This document shows, one piece after another, positions 15,547 to 23,500 of a DNA stretch of 36,601 nt; within the stretch, counting starts at the first letter, position 1, and every line of letters starts with the position of its first letter. The position numbers and the translations under genes were made by a program. The DNA is taken from the IMG/VR virus record IMGVR_UViG_3300021961_000275, positions 1 through 36,601 of that record; one strand, 5' to 3'. The notes under the pieces are model-generated. The model was given only the letters and a program-made list of their open reading frames with translations. It was not told the DNA's origin and searched no databases. The DNA comes from a virus.

Positions 15547-16599
15547 CTAAGACTCCCTTATAATTATAATCTTTCTTTTACTATTTATACCACTCAAATG
15601 AGACATTAAACTCTTAGGTGCAGCACAAACATCATTTTGCCACTCCAACTGATGGCAATCACCACCACAATAAGAGAATACCTCACAATTATAACATCTA
15701 CTGTCTCCCATTTTTTCACAAGTAATATTATTTATTCTTGTGGGATTATTAATTAATGCTTTCACATCATCATCAATATTACCAAAATATTCTTCTGGAG
15801 CAGAATTTGGACAACCAGAAATTGTTCCGTCAGCATTTATCGTAAAAAGTTTTTCTTCACAGTCCCTACAAAAAGTTCCAGCTTTTGTAAATCCAGATTC
15901 AAACTTCATATAAACATTTTCTAAAAACTCATTTTTAAACCAAGTTCTCGCATTATATTTTTCACTCTGTTTGTGCATTTCCAAAAACCATTTATCCTGT
16001 TCTTCATTGGTAGGAAAAATTTCTGGAAACAGATTTGCATTACCATTTTTAGTTAATCTTTCTAAACTAATTTCATCAAAACCCATTTCTTTTACAAACA
16101 ATAATAATTTTATGGGTTCAATTTCCAACGTATCTTTTGTAACACTCACAAAAAGTTTTAATTTGATACCCTCAGATATCAATCTTCTTACATTATTTTC
16201 CCAAAGACTAATTTGTTTCTGATTCTCAAATCTTATTTTGGGATCCCAGCTTGTTGCTATTGAACCAGAAAGTGGCCCTTTCATAAAATCTATTATCTCA
16301 TCGGTAAGTTTAAAAACTAAATTTGTTGTTACGCCCCATGAAACACTATTCCACAAACTATTACAGGAGTCATAAATTTTTTGCATCTCCTCAACAGGTG
16401 CTAAAAAAGGTTCTCCTCCATGAAACTCAAAATGTATATGATTCAAATCTGGTTTAACATCTCGGAATCTATGAATCCAATCAATTATTTTATCAGTATT
16501 CCAAAATATTTTTTTACCATTTTTTCCGTTGGTAAAACAATGCTTACAATTCAAATTGCAAGTCTCAGTGGTTTTCAAGTAAATATTAACATCTTGCAT
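15547..16599 (-). CDS. Radical SAM/SPASM protein, anSME-like layout (350 aa)
   Basis: The start is taken at ATG 16599-16597, placing CNLNCKHC at Cys14, Cys18 and Cys21; the open extension to 16680 is a hydrophobic artefact reading through the divergent promoter region. FHGGEPFLAP (Gly61-Gly62-Glu63-Pro64) is the SAM site. The C-terminus has a textbook SPASM: Cys244, Cys247, Cys263, Cys294, then Cys302, Cys305, Cys311, Cys315 and Cys325 (CX2CX5CX3CX9C), so two auxiliary clusters are expected. This is the layout of sulfatase-maturase-like and RiPP peptide-modifying enzymes. Its stop is four bases before the ATG of the CHxS protein, making it the prime candidate for that protein's maturase. The end of the gene also contains the CHxS promoter. 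The exact reaction cannot be predicted. Confidence 0.9.
   Translation of the reverse strand: MQDVNIYLKTTETCNLNCKHCFTNGKNGKKIFWNTDKIIDWIHRFRDVKPDLNHIHFEFHGGEPFLAPVEEMQKIYDSCNSLWNSVSWGVTTNLVFKLTDEIIDFMKGPLSGSIATSWDPKIRFENQKQISLWENNVRRLISEGIKLKLFVSVTKDTLEIEPIKLLLFVKEMGFDEISLERLTKNGNANLFPEIFPTNEEQDKWFLEMHKQSEKYNARTWFKNEFLENVYMKFESGFTKAGTFCRDCEEKLFTINADGTISGCPNSAPEEYFGNIDDDVKALINNPTRINNITCEKMGDSRCYNCEVFSYCGGDCHQLEWQNDVCAAPKSLMSHLSGINSKRKIIIIRES
15582..15589 (-). promoter_or_regulatory. Perfect T4 late promoter motif TATAAATA for the CHxS gene
   Basis: The minus strand at 15589-15582 reads TATAAATA, the full T4 late -10 consensus, inside the last codons of the SPASM radical SAM gene. The CHxS start codon is 39 bases downstream and an AAGGGAG ribosome site lies between. 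It would give a separate, probably stronger, late transcript for the candidate substrate. Confidence 0.7.
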
Positions 16600-16628
16600 G
16601 ATTTGTATGATTTGTATGAACGACAACG

Positions 16629-16636
16629 TATAAATA
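16629..16636 (+). promoter_or_regulatory. Perfect T4 late promoter motif TATAAATA for the plus-strand pair
   Basis: The plus strand at 16629-16636 reads TATAAATA followed by G, in the 69-base gap between the divergent genes at 16599 and 16669. The ATG at 16669 is 32 bases downstream with AGGAG at about 16656-16660. It is well placed to drive the only two plus-strand genes of the window. Confidence 0.75.
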
Positions 16637-16668
16637 GACAATAACAATATTATATAGGAGATTACAAG

Positions 16669-17901
16669 ATGATTATTCATCTGTTTAAAAAAGTATACCT
16701 AAATTTGGACTGGGATATTAGTTTGGAAGAAGACAGAATTGTCGTTTCAACAAATCAAGGTTATGGATTAAGTAACGCATTGCTTGATTATGATTATTCT
16801 TATCCAAAAAAACTTGTTGCTTATGGACCAAGTATTGAATATCTTATCGGTGAAAATACTGAAAAAACTGAAGATGAGAGTGTTTACTTTGAAGAAAAGA
16901 TAACACAAATAGGTTTACCAAAGGAAAAATTTGCTTCGGATTATATCGATTTTTTTACAAAAGTATATGAACATTCCGAACAGACGGGAAAACCATTAAC
17001 AATTCATGCTGACTTAGATTCCTATATGTCGTTGATCATGAATTACTACAAAATAATTTTTCCAAATTTAGATTTCAAGTCCTTATCAAGAATATTGAAA
17101 AGTTGTTATTATAGAACAACTTTCATAAAACAATTAAACACTTATACCAAGAAAAGCACCTTTACAGAACAAAAATATTTGGGATATTTTTACGCAAATA
17201 TGTTGGAAAGAATGTCGGAGTTTGAAAAAGAATACGACTTAATTTCCTTCGATTCAAAACAGAAAGAATTAGAAGAATTTTACGATAAAATAAAAGAAAA
17301 TTTGAGTATAGAATACTATATTTCTTCTTACATCTATGATGGTTCAAAAAAAGAACAATTGAAAAAAATTGTGATGTTGATGATTTATAGGCATAGTGAA
17401 GAGATATTAGAAGAACATGTCATGCACTTTCTTACCGCATTTTTGAGAAAACCATTCCAAAGAAAAATGGGATTGAAAGAATATAATTTAGATAACGCCG
17501 AAGAAATTTTTACCGACCCATTAGTTGAAAAATTCTTAAAGACGAGTGTTTGGAGATTTAGTGAAGAATTTGAAAGAATAAATTTTTCCAATTACACAAA
17601 AGAAGATTTGGACGAAATTAAAGCCACTTTAGAAAAAATTAATGACTGTTTTTATGGTCTAACCGAAGAATCTGACCTTGTTGATTTACTGAGATTTAAT
17701 TACTCATATTACCTATTGGACAATAAAATTTCTGATGATGAACTTCAGTCTATTATTAATAAAGAATCTGAAACGGATAACGAAATGTCTATGTGGACCG
17801 CAGAAGATCAAAATACCATTAATGTATATTTGATACAAGAATTTTTTGACATCAAAAATCAAAGTAAAGTGGATTCGTTAAAGCCTTTCCGTTTAAGGTA
17901 A
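16669..17901 (+). CDS. Unknown-family protein, copy B (410 aa), paralogue of the 8515-9603 gene
   Basis: Unrecognised family. It starts MIIHLFKKVYLNLDWDISLE after a good AGGAG site. Blocks aligning with copy A include the MIIHLFKKVYL start, LTIHADLDSYMSLIMNYYK, SIEYYISSYIYDGSKKEQLK, FLRKPFQRKMGLKEYNL, NYTKEDLDEIKA and NTINVYLIQEFF. It is longer by a roughly 48-residue excess, mostly in the first third. It is Glu/Lys/Tyr-rich, probably helical and soluble, with a single cysteine near residue 145 and another in DCFYG, so no Fe-S cluster is likely. It is the first gene of a two-gene plus-strand unit with an HxH oxygenase 13 bases downstream. Two paralogues beside different enzymes suggest a dedicated partner role, one per enzyme set; this is inference. 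Confidence 0.75.
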   Translation: MIIHLFKKVYLNLDWDISLEEDRIVVSTNQGYGLSNALLDYDYSYPKKLVAYGPSIEYLIGENTEKTEDESVYFEEKITQIGLPKEKFASDYIDFFTKVYEHSEQTGKPLTIHADLDSYMSLIMNYYKIIFPNLDFKSLSRILKSCYYRTTFIKQLNTYTKKSTFTEQKYLGYFYANMLERMSEFEKEYDLISFDSKQKELEEFYDKIKENLSIEYYISSYIYDGSKKEQLKKIVMLMIYRHSEEILEEHVMHFLTAFLRKPFQRKMGLKEYNLDNAEEIFTDPLVEKFLKTSVWRFSEEFERINFSNYTKEDLDEIKATLEKINDCFYGLTEESDLVDLLRFNYSYYLLDNKISDDELQSIINKESETDNEMSMWTAEDQNTINVYLIQEFFDIKNQSKVDSLKPFRLR

Positions 17902-17914
17902 TAAAGGAATAAAA

Positions 17915-18529
17915 ATGATTAAAAATATTTTTCCAGTTAATATTGTCGTTAAAGATTACGATTTGTCCGAAGAATTTAATATAGAATTAAAAAAAAGTGT
18001 TGAAACAATTTTTCAAAAACGCTTATTGGATTCTGGACTAACTAGAGATGAATTAGGTGATACTGAATTTCCTCTTTTTACGGAAGAAAACAAAAAAGAA
18101 TTTCCTGTTTTGAACAAAATGTTGGAAATTATGACTGAAGGATTCGTAGAATTGGCAGAATCTTATAATAATAATGAATTAGATAAAAATGATATTCTTT
18201 CATCTGTGCAGAGCAATATTGGCAAACTTCCTTTTATGCAAAAAGGTACTTACAAAAAAACTCATAACCATACAGGCGCTTCAGCTTTTGCCATTTTTTA
18301 TTTAAATGATATTGATAATGATAAACACGGCGGCGAGCTGATTTTAAAAGACCCAGCATTTCATTCGAATCTGGGATTTCACCCTCCAGAAGAACACGGC
18401 ATAGAAACTAAAAAGAATAGGTTGATTGTTGCACCAGGTTACATCTGGCATGAAGTGTCACCTTATTTGGGTGATGAAGAGAGATTGTCCATTGTTATGA
18501 ACTTAGATTTAAAAGTCAACTTACAGTAG
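17915..18529 (+). CDS. Fe(II)/2-oxoglutarate-dependent oxygenase-like protein, HxH type (204 aa)
   Basis: KKTHNHTGASAFAIFYLND supplies His117 and His119 in an HxH arrangement with the YL-D strand of the 2OG-FeII_Oxy_5 type (PF13759-like); GGELILKDP follows, then APGYIWHEVSPYLG gives distal His179 and EERLSIVMNLDLK gives Arg190 for 2-oxoglutarate. This subgroup is common in marine T4-like phages but its substrates are largely unknown. The ATG has AAAGGA seven bases upstream and follows copy B by 13 bases, so the two form one plus-strand unit under the TATAAATA at 16629. Its 3' end overlaps the tail of the minus-strand cupin gene by 14 bases. An HxH metal site may use a different third ligand; activity is inferred. 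Confidence 0.78.
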   Translation: MIKNIFPVNIVVKDYDLSEEFNIELKKSVETIFQKRLLDSGLTRDELGDTEFPLFTEENKKEFPVLNKMLEIMTEGFVELAESYNNNELDKNDILSSVQSNIGKLPFMQKGTYKKTHNHTGASAFAIFYLNDIDNDKHGGELILKDPAFHSNLGFHPPEEHGIETKKNRLIVAPGYIWHEVSPYLGDEERLSIVMNLDLKVNLQ

Positions 18530-18986
18530 AGTAAAATTTTTCCAAACCAAAACTAAACATTAACGATTCAGTATTATTGATGGCTCTGTGCGCCTGTCCT
18601 TTTGGTATGAAAAATTCTTGGTTTTGTTCTATGGTATAAATTTTTCCAAGTGTTTCTATTTGTTTTTGGCCTTCTATGACATATAGTAAAACATCTTCAT
18701 TATCTACATGTTCGGGAAAACTATGTGAATTTTCATATGAACGGAAAACGTGGCAAGTCACAAAACCTTTATGTTTAAATCTTTTCTTTATGTCCAAACA
18801 TATCGAATTTATTTCTTCACCATAATATTCCATATGTTCCAACTTTATAGTTTTTCCATAATAGGAATGTAACTGACCAACGTTAGACAAGTAAATTTGC
18901 CTACCTTGGTTATCTATGATACTAATTAACTGTTTATCATAAACCAAATCCGTATTAACGAATGTGTCAAACTCATCATAATTCAT
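18516..18986 (-). CDS. JmjC-like cupin (156 aa)
   Basis: The C-terminal half is a cupin: SFPEHVDNEDVLLYVIEGQK gives His93 and Asp95 with the H-x-D-x-x-D-V-x-L-x-x-x-x-G spacing of JmjC/Cupin_4 ribosomal-oxygenase-type hydroxylases, and IPKGQAHRAINNTE gives the distal His133. The first 80 residues (MNYDEFDTFVNTDLVYDKQL onward) are not recognisable and are short compared with full JmjC hydroxylases. It may be a minimal protein hydroxylase or a non-enzymatic metal-binding cupin. It follows an HxH oxygenase by eight bases on the same strand and meets the plus-strand oxygenase gene tail to tail with a 14-base overlap. No Shine-Dalgarno is evident before the ATG. Confidence 0.7.
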   Translation of the reverse strand: MNYDEFDTFVNTDLVYDKQLISIIDNQGRQIYLSNVGQLHSYYGKTIKLEHMEYYGEEINSICLDIKKRFKHKGFVTCHVFRSYENSHSFPEHVDNEDVLLYVIEGQKQIETLGKIYTIEQNQEFFIPKGQAHRAINNTESLMFSFGLEKFYSTVS

Positions 18987-18994
18987 ATTTAATA

Positions 18995-19540
18995 TTATTT
19001 TTCTACAATGAAAACATCAAATGGCATTATTATCCTAGGAAAATCAGAATATGATTGCATGGTTTCATGCCACAAATAACTAGGAAATATAACTATATCA
19101 CCCACTTTAACCTCCAATACTTCGACAGAGAATTCTTTTTGAGATATTACATCACTATTATAACCTCTGTTTGCATTGTTTCGTGGGTCATACATGAGTA
19201 AATCACCATCAGTGGCTGAAACATAAAATACACCACTCAAAATACTACAAGCGTGATTATGGTATATGATATTTTTATGATCACTAGCATGAATTTTTAT
19301 ACTGAATTCATCTTTATATTCCCAAACCTCACTTAAATATTCTTTAACCTTTTCGTTGATATAGTCTACAACTTCTTCAAGTTCCTTTTCGTTACTCAAA
19401 TTTATGTTGGTGTAATTTGTTGGGAAATTATGCTCTTTGAATGAAGACACCAAAAAATTAAAACAATTTTGAATCGTATTTGTATTAGAAATATTATCTA
19501 TCAGTATCCTAGTTGGCCAAAGACTTTTTATCATCGACAT
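18995..19540 (-). CDS. 2OG-Fe(II) oxygenase of the PF13759 (2OG-FeII_Oxy_5) type (181 aa)
   Basis: The protein begins MSMIKSLWPTRILIDNISN, the short N-terminal pattern (S-L-W-P-T) usual in this family. IIYHNHACSILSGVFYV supplies His94 and His96 and the family's SGVFYV strand; LLMYDPRNNANRG follows; VKVGDIVIFPSYLWHETMQSY gives distal His158, and FPRIIMPFDVF gives Arg169. The family is frequent in T4-like cyanophages and pelagiphages; its biological substrate is not established. The ATG at 19540 has AGGAAG about ten bases upstream and lies inside the end of the radical SAM gene ending at 19509, so the two are co-translated. A peptide or protein target shared with that enzyme is inferred. Confidence 0.88.
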   Translation of the reverse strand: MSMIKSLWPTRILIDNISNTNTIQNCFNFLVSSFKEHNFPTNYTNINLSNEKELEEVVDYINEKVKEYLSEVWEYKDEFSIKIHASDHKNIIYHNHACSILSGVFYVSATDGDLLMYDPRNNANRGYNSDVISQKEFSVEVLEVKVGDIVIFPSYLWHETMQSYSDFPRIIMPFDVFIVEK

Positions 19541-20552
19541 ATTTAAAAACTTCCTTATATAAACAAGTGTTCATATCCTCTTCTATAAATTTAAAATCAT
19601 GTTTTATGAAGCAAGTAAAAGAACACTTTTGATAATATTCACAAGAAAAACAATTGTATTTTTCGATAAAATTCTGGATAATTTTTGGTGAACCCACTTC
19701 GTCAGATTTTCTATCAGCCAAAAATACAGAACCAGAACACCCTTCCGGTATAAAATTATTTTTCAATACAGTAAAATTGTTGCCTCTTGTGCAAGTCATT
19801 TTGTTTTGTTTCTCTTTACCAACAAAAGATGCAACATTCAAAACGTTAGGATACTTGTCAACTAACAATTTATAAAACTCAAAGGTGTTTTTTTCAGATG
19901 GCATCTGAAACTTATTAGTTTCAGTTTTTCCAGCAGGCAAAAAAGAATCAAAATCAATAACACAATTTTGATAGATATGATCAAAAAAATCATCACCTCT
20001 CATCAACGATTGTATATTTTGTTTAGTCAAAACAACATTGACTGTTTTAATTTTATCTTTAAATATTTGAAAGTTGTTTTTAAATACGTTCAGAGTTTCG
20101 CTGTTAAACCTACCAGCCATGTCATAAGAACTGGAAATATTTAAATTGTTTTTCTCCAAAAAGTTAAATATTTTTTCCGTCTGTGTGAAAATCAAATTAG
20201 TAACAAAATTAAAAATTACTTTCTTATCCTTATCGACCTTTTCTATAACTTCATCAATAAATTTTTGATAAATGTCTAGATAACCCTTTTCTATCCAATA
20301 ATCTTGAAATAATTCTCCACCCATGGTATGAATGTAAAACTCTTTAGACCTTCGATTATTATTAATAAAGTCAACAACAAGAGGAACCTTTTTCATTATT
20401 TCTTCTTCAGTTGATCCGGTCATGTCATCGTGTTCTTGTGGGCAAAAAGCACAAGACAAATTACAATGGTCAAATAAAATCAAAACAATTTCACTGTGGT
20501 CTACAACCTTAGAATTAATTATATTATAAAAAGAAATTGGTTGTTCAATCAT
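19509..20552 (-). CDS. Radical SAM/SPASM protein (347 aa), first gene of the enzyme island
   Basis: FDHCNLSCAFCPQE gives Cys30, Cys34 and Cys37; HTMGGELFQDYW (Gly78-Gly79-Glu80) is the SAM-binding motif. The SPASM set is Cys254, Cys272, then Cys301, Cys304, Cys310, Cys314 and Cys330 (CX2CX5CX3C...C), consistent with auxiliary Fe-S clusters. The N-terminal 28 residues ahead of the cluster motif (MIEQPISFYNIINSKVVDHS) are longer than in the other radical SAM genes here and fold into the core. No clear Shine-Dalgarno or late motif lies in the 29-base gap after fibre 1, so read-through from fibre 1 is likely. An HxH oxygenase overlaps its 3' end. The target is probably a protein or peptide; reaction type is unknown. 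Confidence 0.9.
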   Translation of the reverse strand: MIEQPISFYNIINSKVVDHSEIVLILFDHCNLSCAFCPQEHDDMTGSTEEEIMKKVPLVVDFINNNRRSKEFYIHTMGGELFQDYWIEKGYLDIYQKFIDEVIEKVDKDKKVIFNFVTNLIFTQTEKIFNFLEKNNLNISSSYDMAGRFNSETLNVFKNNFQIFKDKIKTVNVVLTKQNIQSLMRGDDFFDHIYQNCVIDFDSFLPAGKTETNKFQMPSEKNTFEFYKLLVDKYPNVLNVASFVGKEKQNKMTCTRGNNFTVLKNNFIPEGCSGSVFLADRKSDEVGSPKIIQNFIEKYNCFSCEYYQKCSFTCFIKHDFKFIEEDMNTCLYKEVFKYVDDKKSLAN

Positions 20553-20581
20553 ATCATAATCTATAATATCATCTATAAAAA

Positions 20582-23500
20582 TTAAAGTATAACAACTTCT
20601 ACTAATCCCTCTTCTTCAGTTTTCTTTGACTTCAATGCAATCATTCTAAGTGGTGTTATTATTTTTATATCACTAACAATACCAACTCCTGGAGTTTCAG
20701 AGACAATAATCATATCACCTTTTTTAACTTTTCCTATAACTCTGACAGGAACTCGTCCTTTAAGTCCAACCATCGTTCCATTTTTCAACTCACTATTCAT
20801 TATATATGCGGGTTTTGTTGACACAATACCAACAACTGACATTATTTTGTCTTTTGTTGCCGCAGTAATTTCTTTTTTACCACCAATCATCATAATTGTT
20901 CCCTCGACATATTTTGCATCAGCTAGATAATTTTCCGCCAAGTCAGCATATTTTGCTGATGAAGCAACACCATTGAAATTCGTTGCCCAAACATCTCTCG
21001 ACGTTGCTATATCACCAGAACATTTTATTGCTGCGTTATCATCATCATCATATTTACTAGATGTAGCTTTGCTCCATCCAATAACAAGTCGGCCGCTAAG
21101 GCTGGTATGACCATTGTTTTTTATTCCAAATACGGTCTTGGCGGCGCCGGAGTCGCCAGTAACTACTGTTCCACCACTAACAACATTAGTAGCATTAGTG
21201 GCAGTAGTGGCACTACCAGCACTACCGGCAGTAGTAGCACTAGTAGCAATAGCAGCAGTACCTGTGATGTTTATGTCATATGTTCCAGGTGCAGCTGATG
21301 TTCCAAGCCTAGCTCGTGGTAATAAACCAGATGTTATTCTACTAGCGTCAACATTTAATGTACTGGTAGAAGACAGGTCAACTCCCTGCGGGTCACCCCA
21401 CTCATACCCCTTATTACCATTCCAATATAATATTTTACCTGATGTGGTCGATTCTGGCGCAGCAAAGAAAGCCGTTGTGTTTGCATTAGACTGTATCACC
21501 AAATTATTTGCAGAACCGTGTAAAATATTTTTCGTATGGTGTGAAAATTCAAAAGCGTTTGTGATTGTTAAGTAATTATTTCCGGAGAAAGTTTTATCGT
21601 TTGTAAAAATTCTCCAAAGTGGAACATCAGCATTCCTACCTGTTTGCGTTTCGAGCCATGAGAAGTAAGTATTTGATTTATTTCCTCTATCAAAATTAAT
21701 CGTAATGTCGTCAGTGCTACCTTGATTTTGGTTTTGATTTGTGTTGAAGTTTATTTGTTTTCCTGTAAAGAAAACAGTTCCTGTATTATCAAATGAAACA
21801 TTAGGAGTAGAAAGTTTTGCACCGTCGCCAGCGAGTGTAAGTGAACCATAGAGAGTTTGTGTACTTGTACCAACCAATGGTGAACCAGTTGTTCCTTTTA
21901 CTATAGCGGTGTTTGATAACGTATATGCTGCATTAGCATAAACACCAGTAGTGTTTTGACTTATGTAAGCTGAGTTTGCATGTAAGTAGGCTGAATTAGC
22001 ATAAACACCAGCAGAGAGTGCATCCACTTGTGCTTTATCTGCGGCACCCTGAGCAGTAGCGGCATCAGCAACCGCAACGTTAGCCATAAAATATGCTGAA
22101 TTAGCATAAAGACTTGCTCCAGTATTCACGTTTAGTAATGCAGTATTGGCGGTAACATATGCAGCATTGGCATAACCCCCAGCTATTTGTCCACCAGCAA
22201 CTAAAGCAGTATTGGCGGTAGCATATGCAGCATTGGCATAACCACCAGCTATTTGTCCACCAGCAACTAAAGCAGTATTGGCGGTAGCATATGCAGCATT
22301 GGCATAAACTTGAGCTGAATTCGCAGTCATATAAGCCGTATTGGCATAAACACCAGAAGTGTTTTGTGTCCTAAATGCTGAATTGGCATAAGATATAACA
22401 CTCGTTATATTTGTATTTTGTATGGCACTAACTCCATTAGAATAAACACCTTCTCCAACAGCTCTATCAAATGCAACCTTCAAAACTCTTGCAGAAGCAA
22501 CTTCTGTTGTACTTGTTCCGGTTGTTGTGTCATTAATGTCTGCTCGGTCCAAAATCTTATACATGGAATTCCAAGTATCACCTGTAGAAACCTCCCACCA
22601 ATCATCAACTTCATTCCAAGATATTTTTGCGTCAGTGCCATCAGGTCTTTCATTTACAATATTGGCATTTTTGTTTAATGTTGCACCATCATTTAGTGTT
22701 AATGTATCTACTTGTAAAGCAACTTCACCAGTTTGTGTAAATTTACCTGTGACGGTTAAAGGAGCTTCGATAACTGTGGTCAATAATCTAGTTGTGCCTT
22801 GCGTCACAACTAGTGCATCTGATGATGATGTGTAACCTTCAATTCTAACGTTTCCTGTTTGAACTGTTAGATTATTTGTTACATTCATTTGTTCAACATC
22901 CAACCTTGTTATGCTGACATTTGAAATATTGGCGGTGTTCGCATTAATTAAATTAACATTTGAAGTTCTAATCAAAGCTAATGTAGCGTTAGCTGTATTT
23001 GCGTTAACCGTGCTAATATTTGCGGTTGTTGAAAGAACTAAAGTGACATTTCCTGTATTTGCATTAATTGTAGAAATATTTGAAGTTCTAATCAAAGCTA
23101 ATGTAGCGTTAGCTGTATTTGCATTAATCTCGTCAGCTTGTAATAATTCGTTGTAAATAGTACCAATTGTTGAGTTGGTTATATTTGATGTGTCCGAATC
23201 AAATGCTGTTATTGTTCCAGTATTGATAGTCGCATCATTTGATATTAACGTGACGATATTACCAGTTTGATTTGCTGTCAGGTTTCTTATGATGGAAGTG
23301 TTTGCAAATGTTGTATTTGACCTCAAGTAATACACATTAGCCTGTGTATTTTGTAATGTGATAATTTCAGCATAAGGCAGCGTATCTAAAACCTCAATTT
23401 TAGCATAAGTTGCATAGAAAGCATCTACGTTAGCACCTTGAGTGTCAACTTCGGACGATATAACGGTATCTATTCTTGCATTACCAGTCGGTATAATTAA

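Noticed and set aside
15729-15736. AATAAATA on the minus strand inside the SPASM radical SAM gene
   Set aside because: It is about 190 bases from the next start, and a perfect motif lies much closer to the CHxS gene.
16600-16680. Hydrophobic N-terminal extension of the SPASM radical SAM gene that looks like a signal peptide or membrane segment
   Set aside because: It runs through the divergent promoter gap and the start of the plus-strand gene; the ATG at 16599 gives the usual distance to the cluster motif.
20553-20581. Possible terminator or promoter between fibre 1 and the first radical SAM gene
   Set aside because: The 29 bases are AT-rich, with no stable hairpin, T-run or late motif.
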